Below, one piece after another: positions 17,166 to 25,555 of a stretch of 39,203 nt of DNA. Position 1 is the first letter of the stretch; each line of letters opens with the position of its first letter. Origin of the DNA: an uncultured Selenomonadaceae bacterium (GTDB lineage Bacteria; Bacillota; Negativicutes; Selenomonadales; Selenomonadaceae); the NCBI GenBank assembly GCA_905234175.1, contig CAJOGX010000024.1, positions 1-39,203 on the forward strand. The letters run 5' to 3'. The translations under genes and the position numbers were made by a program. A model generated the notes under the pieces. The model was not told the origin of the DNA, did not search any database, and worked only from the letters and a program-made list of their open reading frames with translations.

Positions 17166-17618
17166 TTATAAATCGTCTTCGTCGGGGTCGGACGGCGCAT
17201 TAAGTTCGTCGAAACTCGTGGGAATGACGCCTTCTTTGCCCGCCTCGACAGCCTTTTCCATGAGCGTCTTAATATCAGCGGAGCCGTCGTCAGTCATCTG
17301 TTCCTGCACCATAGCGATAAGCATCGGGAAGTTGACGCCCGCAACAATGCCGTAGTGTTCGTCGCCAATCGTCAGCGTGCTCGCCGCGTTGTATGGAGTT
17401 CCGCCGCGCAGGTCGTTCAGGAACAGAACGCGCTCAGGATTTCCCAGGTCAGCGATAGCCGCCTTGTACTTTTCGATAACATTTTCGGGACCTTCGCCGC
17501 GCTTGAGTATTACCGCGCGCACGCCCTGCTTTACGAGCCCTTCGCCGAGAATCATTTCGCACGATTCGAGTATCCCGTTCGCAAATTCGCCGTGAGTTCC
17601 AACAATTATTCCAAACAT
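17166..17618 (-). CDS. PTS mannose-family EIIA domain protein
   Basis: 150 residues, ATG at 17618 with GGAAGGAG upstream. The phosphoacceptor His9 is in FGIIVGTHGEFANGI, and LNDLRGGTPYNAA is the other strongly conserved piece of the mannose-type IIA fold. The C-terminus is an acidic tail (PSDPDEDDL). It takes phosphate from HPr and would hand it to a IIB protein, but no IIB, IIC or IID gene is near, so it may work with distant partners or as a regulator. It has its own promoter. Confidence 0.92.
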   Translation of the reverse strand: MFGIIVGTHGEFANGILESCEMILGEGLVKQGVRAVILKRGEGPENVIEKYKAAIADLGNPERVLFLNDLRGGTPYNAASTLTIGDEHYGIVAGVNFPMLIAMVQEQMTDDGSADIKTLMEKAVEAGKEGVIPTSFDELNAPSDPDEDDL

Positions 17619-17662
17619 TTATCGAACGCTCCTTCCAAGAAAAAAAATTTCCACCGGCGCCA

Positions 17663-17691
17663 ATCATAGCACAAAGGAAAATTATTCGCAA
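17663..17691 (-). promoter_or_regulatory. Promoter of the PTS IIA gene
   Basis: On the minus strand, TTGCGA (17686-17691), a 17-base spacer, TATGAT (17663-17668). Confidence 0.6.
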
Positions 17692-17707
17692 CGCCTGCAG
17701 AAAATTT

Positions 17708-19441
17708 TTATGCGGCGAGATTCTGCGAAAGTTTGTAGTAAACGCCGCGCCGCGCGATAAGATTTTCGTGCGTGCCATCCTCGGTAATGCTTCCGTGCTC
17801 CAAAACTAAAATCCTGCTGGAATTTCTGACGGTAGCCAGCCGGTGCGCCACGGTTATCGTCGTGCGGTTCTCGGAAAGTTTCTGCATGGCCCGCTGAATC
17901 TGGCGTTCAGTTTCGTTATCGAGCGCGCTTGTGGCTTCGTCCAGAATCAAAATTTTCGGGTTGCGCAGGAACATTCTGGCGATAGCAATGCGCTGTTTCT
18001 GCCCGCCGGAAAGTTTCACGCCGCGTTCGCCGATAAAAGTATCGTAGCCGTTGGGCAGCGCGGAAATAAATTCGTGAGCCTCAGCCAGTTTCGCCGCCTC
18101 AATAATTTCTGCGTCCGTCGCGTCGGGGCGCCCGTAGGCAATGTTGTCTTTGACGCTCGCCGAAAATAAAAACGTGTCCTGCTGAATCATACCGACTTCC
18201 TGCCGCAGATTTTCAGTCTTGAGCGTTTTAATGTCGCGCCCGTTGATAGAAATTTTTCCGCCGCTGAGGTTGTACATGCCCAGGAGCAGTTCGCAGAGCG
18301 TAGTTTTGCCGCCGCCGGTCATTCCGACAATTCCAATGTGTTCGCCCGCCGCTATGCTCAAATTGAAGTCGCTGAAAATTGGCGGCGTGTTCTCGTAAGC
18401 AAAATCCACGTGCGAAAATTCTATCGCCTGCGGTTCGACGCCGCTTTCAAGTTCCGCCACGCGCTCCGCTGAAATTTCGCTCGACTCCGGCAGTTCCATA
18501 AGCTCGCGGTAACGCTGTACGCCCGCCATTCCGCGCTGATAAATTTCCGTCATCATCATCAGCTGAAAAACCGGCCGCATGCAAATCATCATATACAGCA
18601 GGAACGCCACGAGGTCGCTGAACGTCATGAGCCCAAGGCTTATCAGCGCGCCGCCCAAAACTGTTATGACCAAATTCATCAGGTTGGAAAAAAAATCCAT
18701 GCCGCCATGAAGTCTGCCGACGGTACTGAAAGATTTTTCCTGTACGCGCAAAAGATTTTCACCGGCGCGCGTCATTTTTTGGAGTTCGCGCTCCTCACTG
18801 CTGAAAATTTTCACGAGGCGGATACCCTGCAGGCTTTCGGAAATTTGCCCGCTGAGGTCGCCGGTATTTTCGCGCGCCTTCATGAACATCTGTTTCATGT
18901 CGCGGTTGAGCTTGAACGTCTGCCACGTCTTGACGAAAAGCAGCGCCGTCACGATAAGCGCAAGTTGCCAGTTCAGATAAAACAGCAGCGCGACCGAGCC
19001 GAGCATTGTTATCGTGCACGTTACAAAAAGGTGCGGCACGGCGAACATCAGGTTCCCGACTTCCGAAATGTCGTTGACGAGCCGCGAAAGTAACTGCCCG
19101 CTCTGCGCGTTGTCGTAGAAGGAATAGCCCATTCGCAGCAGGTGCCGGAAAAGTTTTTCGCGCATGTCAAATTCGATTCGCGCGCCCATTCCGCGTCCGA
19201 GGCGTTCAACTTCGTAGTTCAGAAAATAATTCGCCGCGTAAACCAGCAGCAGCCAGCCCGCAACCGCCGCCATTTCTGCAGAAATTCCGAGCGGCAGAAG
19301 TTCATTCATTATGTGGCGAATCAGCATCGGCGCCAAAAGTCCGAGCCCCGCCGCCGCCAGCGAGCCAAAAATTACAAATGCTACGGTTTTTCTGTGCGCA
19401 GCGTAGCTTTCCGCAAAAAATTTCAGCTGGTGTCTGAGCAT
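17708..19441 (-). CDS. ABC exporter, fused permease and ATPase (MsbA/LmrA type)
   Basis: 577 residues. The ATG at 19441 has GGAGGGACGTGAA upstream. About residues 1-310 form the six-helix membrane domain; from about 335 the nucleotide-binding domain has Walker A GMTGGGKTTL, Q-loop MIQQDTF, signature LSGGQKQRIAIAR, Walker B ILILDEATSALD and the switch His in VAHRLATV. It is a half transporter that would act as a homodimer exporting lipids, drugs or other amphiphiles. There is no N-terminal C39 peptidase domain, so it is not an obvious exporter for the double-glycine peptides at 31-33 kb. Single gene with its own promoter. Confidence 0.93.
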   Translation of the reverse strand: MLRHQLKFFAESYAAHRKTVAFVIFGSLAAAGLGLLAPMLIRHIMNELLPLGISAEMAAVAGWLLLVYAANYFLNYEVERLGRGMGARIEFDMREKLFRHLLRMGYSFYDNAQSGQLLSRLVNDISEVGNLMFAVPHLFVTCTITMLGSVALLFYLNWQLALIVTALLFVKTWQTFKLNRDMKQMFMKARENTGDLSGQISESLQGIRLVKIFSSEERELQKMTRAGENLLRVQEKSFSTVGRLHGGMDFFSNLMNLVITVLGGALISLGLMTFSDLVAFLLYMMICMRPVFQLMMMTEIYQRGMAGVQRYRELMELPESSEISAERVAELESGVEPQAIEFSHVDFAYENTPPIFSDFNLSIAAGEHIGIVGMTGGGKTTLCELLLGMYNLSGGKISINGRDIKTLKTENLRQEVGMIQQDTFLFSASVKDNIAYGRPDATDAEIIEAAKLAEAHEFISALPNGYDTFIGERGVKLSGGQKQRIAIARMFLRNPKILILDEATSALDNETERQIQRAMQKLSENRTTITVAHRLATVRNSSRILVLEHGSITEDGTHENLIARRGVYYKLSQNLAA

Positions 19442-19466
19442 TTCACGTCCCTCCGTAAATTTTCGC

Positions 19467-19498
19467 AAAAAAAATACCCTGCACAATAATACAGGGCA
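19467..19498 (-). terminator. Terminator of the alaS/LEA-like transcript
   Basis: On the minus strand, TGCCCTG (19498-19492) pairs with CAGGGTA (19481-19475), followed by eight T bases (19474-19467). It overlaps the -10 element of the ABC exporter promoter. Confidence 0.65.
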
Positions 19499-19514
19499 CG
19501 ACGGGAATCGTCAA
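19486..19514 (-). promoter_or_regulatory. Promoter of the ABC exporter gene
   Basis: On the minus strand, TTGACG (19509-19514), a 17-base spacer, TATTAT (19486-19491). Confidence 0.7.
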
Positions 19515-19557
19515 TAGCTATAATCAAATTGTAATAATTTTTAACCGCGCGCAAAGT

Positions 19558-20103
19558 TCAGCTGTTCTTTTTGAGCTGCTGAGTGGTCTCCTTGAGGTTG
19601 TTGCGAATCGCGCCCTTGACGGCGGCGGTAGCTTTGAAAGTTGCGTCGTCGATTTTATCAGCGGCGGCGTCGACTTTTTCCGCGACGGTCTCTTTGATAG
19701 ACTTTTTGGTTTCGGCGACGGTCTCTTTGGCGTTGGAAAGGTCAGCTTTCGCGGCGGTAACGGCCTCTTTGGTGTCGTCAACTTTTTCAGCGACGGCCTC
19801 TTTAACGTCATCTTTTACGCCGACGAGGTCTTTTTTGGCAGCGGCAACGCGTTCTTTGGCGTCTTCGACGGCCTCTTTCGCGTCTTCAACTTTTTCCGCG
19901 ACAGATTTTTTAACATCGTCCTTAACGCCGACGAGGTCCTTTTTGGCAGCGGCAACGCGTTCCTTAGCGTCGTCAACTTTTTCTTCAACGGCCTCTTTCG
20001 CGTTGGAAATTTTTTCCTTAGCGCTGTCAACGGCGTTATCGAGTTTTTCAGCCACGGCGCCGGCCTTTTCAGCGGCAGCGTCAACGAGTGATTTGATAGA
20101 CAT
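19558..20103 (-). CDS. LEA-like / apolipoprotein-like helical repeat protein
   Basis: 181 residues, ATG at 20103 with GGAGG six bases upstream. Composition is almost only Ala, Lys, Asp, Glu and Val; there is no Cys, Trp, Tyr or Pro. Eleven-residue periodicity of the AKEAVEEKVDD type is seen throughout, as in LEA group 3 proteins. A 36-residue unit is duplicated, with DAKERVAAAKKDLVGVKDD at about 45 and again at 81. It should form long amphipathic helices or be disordered until drying or membrane contact. No signal peptide is present. It follows alaS by 15 bases, an odd partner for a tRNA synthetase. Stress protection is inference from family resemblance. Confidence 0.8.
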   Translation of the reverse strand: MSIKSLVDAAAEKAGAVAEKLDNAVDSAKEKISNAKEAVEEKVDDAKERVAAAKKDLVGVKDDVKKSVAEKVEDAKEAVEDAKERVAAAKKDLVGVKDDVKEAVAEKVDDTKEAVTAAKADLSNAKETVAETKKSIKETVAEKVDAAADKIDDATFKATAAVKGAIRNNLKETTQQLKKNS

Positions 20104-20118
20104 TCAAATTCCTCCAGT

Positions 20119-22749
20119 TTAATTTTTCTCAGCGATTTGGCGGATAAGTTTTTCAGCGGCGTCGAACATTTTTGGGAGACCTTCGGGATTTTTGCCGCCA
20201 GCCTGCGCCATATCGGGACGCCCGCCGCCACCGCCGCCAATCAGCTTGGAGACTTCTTTAACGATTTTGCCGGCGTGGACGCCCAGCGCGACGGCCTTTT
20301 TGTCAGCCTTGACGACGAGATTAACCTTGCCGTCATTGACAGCCGCCAGCGTCAGCGCGCCGGTATCGACCTTGCTAATGAGGAAGTCGGCGATTTCGCG
20401 GAGCTCGTCCATGTCCTTAGCCTTCGCGACGCCCGCAAGATATTTGAGCGCGCCAATTTCCTTAGCGCCCATCAAAAGTTTCTGCGCCTCTGCCTTTTCC
20501 TGCACGGCGTGAACTTCGTCGAGCTGCTTTTTCATCGCCTTATCTTCCGCGAGAATTTTTTCAACCTGCGCCGGTAAATCTTCCGCGCGAACTTTTAACA
20601 GCGTCGAGACGGAATTTAAAAGCTCCGCCTGCCGGTTGGCGTCCAGAATCGCCGCGCGGCCGGTGATAGCTTCGATACGACGAACGCCCGCCGCCACGCC
20701 GCCTTCGCTGACGATTTTGAATCTGCCAATCTGCCCGACGTTTTTGACGTGGGAGCCGCCGCAAAGTTCGCAGCTGAAACCAGGCACGCTGACAACGCGA
20801 ACAACGTCGCCGTATTTTTCGCCGAACAGCGCCATTGCGCCGAGTTTTTTGGCGTCGTCAATGCTCATCTGCTGAATGTCAACGTCATTCGCTTTGAGAA
20901 TTTCCTCGTTGACAAGTTCCTCGACGGCGGCAAGCTGCTGGGCGGTTACCGGCTCGAAGTTGGAAAAGTCAAAGCGCAGACGTTCCGGCGTAACAAGCGA
21001 ACCCGCCTGATGAACCTGCTCGCCGACTATTTTCCTGAGCGCTGCCTGAAGCAAATGCGTGGCGGTATGATTTCGCGCGGAGGAAAGTTTTTTATCGCGG
21101 TCGACAACAATCTGAACGGTCTCGCCGATTTTGAGCTGACCTTCCTCAACGTAGGCTTCGTGGTAAACCGTGCCGTCGGGAAGTTTCTTAGCGTTGTCGA
21201 CGCGGATTTTGCCGAACTCGCTCAAAAATTCGCCGGCGTCACCGACCTGCCCGCCGCCTTCCGCGTAAAAGGGCGTGCGCTCAAGGATAATTCCAACTTC
21301 GTCGCCGTCGTGAATTTCGTCAGCCAGCTCGCCGCGCTTCCACATGGCAACGACTTTCGCGCTGGCGGCAGTTTCGTCGACTTTGATATTTTTAGTGTCG
21401 ACGCTGGACAAATCCGGAATCGCCGCCCATTCGTTCGCGGCACGAGCGGCACGGGCACGCTGGCGCTGATTTTCCATGGCGGTATCGAAACCTTTTTTGT
21501 CGGGCGTCAGAGAATTTTCCTGCAGAATTTCTTCAGTGAGCTCGAACGGGAAACCGAAAGTGTCGTAGAGGCGGAAAATAAATTCGCCAGCCAGCTCGGT
21601 CTTGCCGGAATTTTTAGCGGCGTCAATTTCGCGCGTGAGAAGTTCCATGCCCTGCGCGAGGGTTGCGGCGAAACGGTCTTCCTCAAGGCGTATAACTTTT
21701 TTGATATAGCCGGATTTTTCGGTGAGCGCTTCAAAATCGTCGACGCCGGAATAAATTTTGCAGACGGCTTCAACGGCGCCTTCCAGAAACGCGTCCTTAA
21801 TGCCGAGCATTCTGCCGTGACGAATCGCGCGGCGCAAAATTCTGCGCAGAACGTAGCCGCGCCCTTCGTTGGAAGGTAAAATCCCGTCCATAATCATAAT
21901 CGTCATGGAGCGCGCGTGGTCGGCGATAACCTTGAAGGAAATATCTTTCTTAGCGTCGGCGCCGTACTTCAAATTGCAGCAGCTTTCGACGTACTCGATA
22001 ATCGGGAAAAGCAGGTCGGTTTCAAAATTCGTGCGCTTGTTCTGCAAAACGGAGGCGAGACGTTCCAGCCCGCAGCCGGTATCGATATTTTTGTGTTCGA
22101 GCGGCTCATACTTGCCCTCTGCCGTTTTGTTATACTGCGTGAAAACGAGGTTCCAGATTTCGAGATAGCGGTCGCAGTCGCAGCCAGGCGCGCAGGTTGG
22201 TTTACCGCAGCCGCGTTCCTCGCCGAGGTCGATATAAATTTCGGAGTCGGGACCGCACGGACCGCCGGTACCAATTTCCCAGAAATTATCTTCCAGCCGG
22301 ACGATATGCGCAGGATTCAGACCAGGCTGTTGACGCCATATTTGCTCAGCCTCGTCGTCTTTCGGGTAAATCGAGACCCAAAGTTTTTCGCGCGGGAGCC
22401 CGCAAACTTCGGTAAGAAATTCCCACGCCCAGGGAATCGCGCTGGACTTGAAATAGTCGCCGAAGGAAAAGTTGCCGAGCATTTCAAAATAAGTGTGGTG
22501 GCGCGCGGTACGGCCGACGTTTTCGATGTCGCCGGTACGAACGCAGCGCTGAGAAGTTACTACGCGGCGGCGCGGCGGCGTAACTTTGCCCGTGAAAAAT
22601 GCCTTGAACGGCGCCATTCCCGCGCCAATCATCAAAAGCGTCGGGTCGTCTTTCGGTATCAGCGACGCGCTGGGAAGGTGCAGGTGTCCTTTGCCCTCGA
22701 AGAATTTCACGTACGCCGCGCGCAATTCATTTCCCGTCATTTTTTTCAA
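20119..22749 (-). CDS. alaS: Alanine-tRNA ligase
   Basis: About 876 residues, full length. TTG at 22749 is chosen since GGAGG lies eight bases upstream; ATG 22740 is a second choice and gives MTGNELRAAYVKFFEGKGH, the usual family start. Class II motifs are clear: SASLIPKDDPTLLMIGAGMA, the TSQRCVRTGDIENVG motif, and GYVLRRILRRAIRHGRMLGI. The editing domain has HTATHLLQAALRK and CELCGGSHV, the zinc site that clears Ser-tRNA(Ala). The C-terminal oligomerisation domain ends in GGGGGGRPDMAQAGG. In Bacillus alaS is next to ireB; here that linkage is broken. Confidence 0.97.
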   Translation of the reverse strand: MKKMTGNELRAAYVKFFEGKGHLHLPSASLIPKDDPTLLMIGAGMAPFKAFFTGKVTPPRRRVVTSQRCVRTGDIENVGRTARHHTYFEMLGNFSFGDYFKSSAIPWAWEFLTEVCGLPREKLWVSIYPKDDEAEQIWRQQPGLNPAHIVRLEDNFWEIGTGGPCGPDSEIYIDLGEERGCGKPTCAPGCDCDRYLEIWNLVFTQYNKTAEGKYEPLEHKNIDTGCGLERLASVLQNKRTNFETDLLFPIIEYVESCCNLKYGADAKKDISFKVIADHARSMTIMIMDGILPSNEGRGYVLRRILRRAIRHGRMLGIKDAFLEGAVEAVCKIYSGVDDFEALTEKSGYIKKVIRLEEDRFAATLAQGMELLTREIDAAKNSGKTELAGEFIFRLYDTFGFPFELTEEILQENSLTPDKKGFDTAMENQRQRARAARAANEWAAIPDLSSVDTKNIKVDETAASAKVVAMWKRGELADEIHDGDEVGIILERTPFYAEGGGQVGDAGEFLSEFGKIRVDNAKKLPDGTVYHEAYVEEGQLKIGETVQIVVDRDKKLSSARNHTATHLLQAALRKIVGEQVHQAGSLVTPERLRFDFSNFEPVTAQQLAAVEELVNEEILKANDVDIQQMSIDDAKKLGAMALFGEKYGDVVRVVSVPGFSCELCGGSHVKNVGQIGRFKIVSEGGVAAGVRRIEAITGRAAILDANRQAELLNSVSTLLKVRAEDLPAQVEKILAEDKAMKKQLDEVHAVQEKAEAQKLLMGAKEIGALKYLAGVAKAKDMDELREIADFLISKVDTGALTLAAVNDGKVNLVVKADKKAVALGVHAGKIVKEVSKLIGGGGGGRPDMAQAGGKNPEGLPKMFDAAEKLIRQIAEKN

Positions 22750-22778
22750 TTTATCAGCCTCCAAAAAAAATTTTTGCC

Positions 22779-23048
22779 TTAGTTAAGTTCAAATCCCATG
22801 ATTGTGCCGTATTGCATGAACTCGCTCGCTGCAACGGGGTCATTTTTCATAATCAGCGATTCGACTTTCCTGACGTTTTCGTCAGCGATTTTAATGCGGC
22901 CGGCTTTTAATTCCGTCATGACTTTATTCAAAAGTTCGCCGCGCGAAACCAGCGAATTTCCGTAAATGACGTTATTATAAAAAATATTCATCGACGCTTC
23001 GGATTTTTCGGCGTCGCAGTTAAAAAAAACGAATGCTCTGCCCGCCAC
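22779..23048 (-). CDS. Small protein of unknown function upstream of alaS
   Basis: 89 residues with GTG 23048 (GAGAGG nine bases upstream); GTG 23057 is also in frame but touches the ribosome binding site. The sequence is AGRAFVFFNCDAEKSEASMN at the start and SEFMQYGTIMGFELN at the end, soluble, with one Cys and no signal peptide. I do not recognise the family. It lies between a good promoter and alaS, 29 bases before the synthetase start, so it is the first gene of that operon. Confidence 0.7.
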   Translation of the reverse strand: MAGRAFVFFNCDAEKSEASMNIFYNNVIYGNSLVSRGELLNKVMTELKAGRIKIADENVRKVESLIMKNDPVAASEFMQYGTIMGFELN

Positions 23049-23082
23049 GAAGTTCACCCTCTCAAAAATAATTTACCGGCGC

Positions 23083-23111
23083 AGTATAACACTTTTTTCC
23101 GCGCATTGCAA
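23083..23111 (-). promoter_or_regulatory. Promoter of the small protein-alaS-LEA operon
   Basis: On the minus strand, TTGCAA (23106-23111), a 17-base spacer, TATACT (23083-23088). No T-box leader was seen before alaS. Confidence 0.7.
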
Positions 23112-23147
23112 ACTGGTAGAACTTCTGATAAAAAAATGAAAAAGCGC

Positions 23148-23176
23148 TTGAAAAAATTTCACACGTATGTTAATAT
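23148..23176 (+). promoter_or_regulatory. Promoter of the porin gene
   Basis: TTGAAA at 23148-23153, a 17-base spacer, TAATAT at 23171-23176. The leader to ATG 23276 is about 93 bases. Confidence 0.7.
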
Positions 23177-23275
23177 CTAAAACAGCTTGAGAAAGGCGAC
23201 GGCGGAGGATTTTTTAGCCGCCGAAGTTTTATTGGCAAGCCAGAAAAATTTCTATTGAAATCGGAGGTTTTTCGT

Positions 23276-24331
23276 ATGAAGAAAAAAATTCTTTTGGCTC
23301 TGACGACGGCGCTGGTTTTGGGCACGACTTCGCAAACTTTCGCAGCGCCAATAGACGACGAAGTAACGGAACTGCGCGCCCGCCTTGCGCAGCTGGAACG
23401 CCGCATTGCTGAGCGCGACGCCAGAATGGAATACGAAAGCGAGCGCGTGGACGATCTCGAACGCGATATTAACTATCGCAATTCGCAGAGCAGCTGGGCG
23501 GATAAGTTCAATCTTACCGGCGAACTTCGCTACCGTTTCTGGGGGATTAAACATTCGCCAGATGTCAGCAATTTGCAGCTCCGCCTTTTCCCGACTTTCC
23601 AGATTGACGATCATTTTGCCGTTAAGTCGCGTATTACCGGCAGCTACGACATGAAAAACGACTCCAACGCCACCGCAAGCATGACGTACGCATATCTCGA
23701 AAGCAAGTTCGACAATTTCCAGGTCAACGCCGGTAAAATGCCGCTGTTCACGAACGCGGACGGCGGGCTCGTCGCGGATGATTTCTTCAGCGGTCTGCAG
23801 TTCATTACCGGCACGGACGCGCTCAAATTCTACGTCAACGGCGGGCACTGGAACAAAACCAGCGCGGATTACATTGGCGCTGAGGCGGTGTACGACGTGA
23901 ACGACAGGGTTAACGTCGGCGCGGGCTACCATTACTTCAAGGAGAGCGACAGAAAAGCGCAGATTGCGGCGGCGGGCACGAACATTGGGCTTACCGACAC
24001 GCTGAGCCTGAACGCGGCGGTTGCGCACAATTCCAAAGCCAGCAGCCACAAGACCGCGTACAACGTTGAGGCGGATTATCGTGGCGCGAAACGTGACGAA
24101 AAAGGCAGCTGGGGCGCGTTTGCGGCGTACCGCTATATCGGCGGCGATGTCGGTATCGCTCCCACGTACGATTCCTTCGCGCAGGTTACGGACAAAAAGG
24201 GCTTCGACATTGGCGCGAGCTTCACGCCCTACAACGACACCCTGCTCAAGCTCAGCTACTTCCACGGCAAGGGGCTTACTACGAAAGAAAATGACCGCAC
24301 TATTTTTGCGCGCGCCAGCATTTTCTTTTAA
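23276..24331 (+). CDS. Outer-membrane beta-barrel porin
   Basis: 351 residues, ATG 23276 after GGAGG. A signal peptide (KKKILLALTTALVLGTTSQTFA) is cut near residue 23, here quoted only in outline. Residues about 25-65 form a charged coiled coil (EVTELRARLAQLERRIAERD), followed by a beta barrel of alternating strands (NLTGELRYRFWGI, AVKSRITGSYDM, FQVNAGKMPLFT) and a last strand ending ARASIFF. A terminal Phe is the usual signal for BAM-type assembly. The protein lacks an SLH domain, which many Negativicute porins use to hold peptidoglycan; the coiled coil may replace it. It shows that the organism has an outer membrane. Confidence 0.88.
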   Translation: MKKKILLALTTALVLGTTSQTFAAPIDDEVTELRARLAQLERRIAERDARMEYESERVDDLERDINYRNSQSSWADKFNLTGELRYRFWGIKHSPDVSNLQLRLFPTFQIDDHFAVKSRITGSYDMKNDSNATASMTYAYLESKFDNFQVNAGKMPLFTNADGGLVADDFFSGLQFITGTDALKFYVNGGHWNKTSADYIGAEAVYDVNDRVNVGAGYHYFKESDRKAQIAAAGTNIGLTDTLSLNAAVAHNSKASSHKTAYNVEADYRGAKRDEKGSWGAFAAYRYIGGDVGIAPTYDSFAQVTDKKGFDIGASFTPYNDTLLKLSYFHGKGLTTKENDRTIFARASIFF

Positions 24332-24370
24332 TTAATTCATTCAAGCACTTATTTTCTGGCGAAAAAAAAG

Positions 24371-24406
24371 CGGGGCAGTCGCTCAGACGGCGGTTGCTCC
24401 GTTTTT
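24371..24406. terminator. Bidirectional terminator between porin and dipeptidase genes
   Basis: A 12-pair stem, CGGGGCAGTCGC (24371-24382) with GCGGTTGCTCCG (24390-24401), three pairs being G-U, with T bases after it on the plus strand and an A run before it that serves the minus-strand gene. Confidence 0.85.
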
Positions 24407-24422
24407 AGTTGCGTGGAAAATT

Positions 24423-25139
24423 TTACGCGGCGTCAGCGAAATCCGCACTGCTTATCGGAAATTCAAAATACGTGTCGGGATAGGGCTCATTCGCCAGCGT
24501 GAAGTGCCACCATTCCGAATAGAGCGGCTTGAACCCGTGCTTAATCATGACGTCGCGCAGGAACTGGCGGTTAGCAATTTGAGTCTGCGTGAGGTTTCCG
24601 CGATAATCGGGGTGGGAAAGTTCGCCGAAATAATCGAAGGTGCCACCCATGTCGACTTCCTTGCCTGTGCGCATGTCGAAGAGCGTCAGGTCGACGGTAG
24701 AGCCGCGCGTGTGGCCGGATTTTTCCATGATGTAATCTTCGTGGAAGAGGCGGGACTTGTCAATTTCGGGGTAGAAATAACTTTTCATGCGGGTATCGCC
24801 GATATCCTTCGCCCAGCGGACGAAATGGTCAACGGCCATCTGGGGACGGTAGGCGTCGAAAATTTTCAGCCGGTAGCCGTGGAGTTTAACTTCGTCGGAA
24901 ACTTTTCTGAGGGCGGCGGCAGCCTCGCGGGTAAGGAGCGCGCATGGTTCGTAGTAGCCGTCAATCCTGTCGCCGACGAAATTGTAGGTGGAGTAGTAGC
25001 GAATTTCGAGGATAGCGTCCGGCACTGCGTCCGAGAGCAGTACGAAGCCCGACGGGTCGAGCACATTTAGCGAGCGCTGAGCCTGCGCCGGAGTTATCAG
25101 CAGCGCCAGAGTCAGGAGTATTCCCGCTAAGAATTTCAT
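24423..25139 (-). CDS. Secreted D-alanyl-D-alanine dipeptidase (VanX/DdpX, M15D)
   Basis: 238 residues, ATG 25139 overlapping the upstream stop. A signal peptide ends at AQA (residue 20). The zinc site is complete: His143 and Asp150 in SGHTRGSTVDLTL and His212 in SEWWHF, with catalytic Glu209 and the transition-state Arg98 in FDAYRPQ. It splits D-Ala-D-Ala in the periplasm. No VanH, VanA or VanS/R gene is near, so it is more likely a cell-wall recycling enzyme like E. coli DdpX than part of a vancomycin resistance operon. Its pairing with a superoxide reductase gene is unexpected. Confidence 0.92.
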   Translation of the reverse strand: MKFLAGILLTLALLITPAQAQRSLNVLDPSGFVLLSDAVPDAILEIRYYSTYNFVGDRIDGYYEPCALLTREAAAALRKVSDEVKLHGYRLKIFDAYRPQMAVDHFVRWAKDIGDTRMKSYFYPEIDKSRLFHEDYIMEKSGHTRGSTVDLTLFDMRTGKEVDMGGTFDYFGELSHPDYRGNLTQTQIANRQFLRDVMIKHGFKPLYSEWWHFTLANEPYPDTYFEFPISSADFADAA

Positions 25140-25519
25140 TTTACATCCGCCTTCCAGAGCCCGTGCAGGTTGCAATATTCGTAAACAGCCAGCGGTTTAT
25201 CGCCGTCCGGCACGAGAAATTCAGCTTCGGGCTTATCGCTGGACGAAAGGTAACGGTGCTGGCCGCCGCGCTTTGTCTGCAGGTAAATCCACTGAATCAA
25301 ATGCGCGTCAGTCATCGGGTGAGCAACGGATCCGACTTTCACGGTGACTTTGTTGCCACTGACTTCGACAACGGGGACGTGTTTTTCCTGCGCGGCGTCG
25401 GTGGTGTTCGCGCTGAGAGAGTGCATTGGCTTGCCGTTGCAGGAAAGTTCGCCGCCGCCGTTGTTAAGGAGCATGACCAGAGTTTTGTCCTCGCCGATTA
25501 AAATTCTGCCGTTTGACAT
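25136..25519 (-). CDS. Superoxide reductase (neelaredoxin/desulfoferrodoxin centre II only)
   Basis: 127 residues, ATG 25519 after GGGAGGAATTAAG. The iron site that reduces superoxide is complete: Lys46-His47 (EKHVPVV), His67 (AHPMTDAH), His73, Cys116 and His119 (YEYCNLHGLW). The N-terminal desulforedoxin domain with its second iron, found in two-iron desulfoferrodoxins, is missing; a 25-residue piece with a single Cys (LSCNGKP) stands there. It protects anaerobes from oxygen, taking electrons from rubredoxin. Its stop overlaps the dipeptidase ATG, so the two are translated together. Confidence 0.9.
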   Translation of the reverse strand: MSNGRILIGEDKTLVMLLNNGGGELSCNGKPMHSLSANTTDAAQEKHVPVVEVSGNKVTVKVGSVAHPMTDAHLIQWIYLQTKRGGQHRYLSSSDKPEAEFLVPDGDKPLAVYEYCNLHGLWKADVK

Positions 25520-25555
25520 CTTAATTCCTCCCAGTTTTGGTTTGTTGGTGTGCCT

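Noticed and set aside
17708-19441. ABC exporter as the dedicated transporter of the double-glycine peptides
   Set aside because: It has no C39 peptidase domain, lies 12 kb away and is transcribed alone, so nothing links it to the peptides.
20749-21879. Plus-strand reading frame of 376 codons inside alaS
   Set aside because: alaS is complete on the other strand; the frame encodes no recognisable protein and lacks start signals.
22750-23100. T-box riboswitch before alaS
   Set aside because: The interval is filled by a small gene and a short leader; no T-box sequence or specifier stem was found.
24423-25139. Vancomycin resistance gene
   Set aside because: The VanX-like enzyme has a signal peptide and no vanH, vanA or regulatory genes beside it, so a cell-wall recycling role is more likely.
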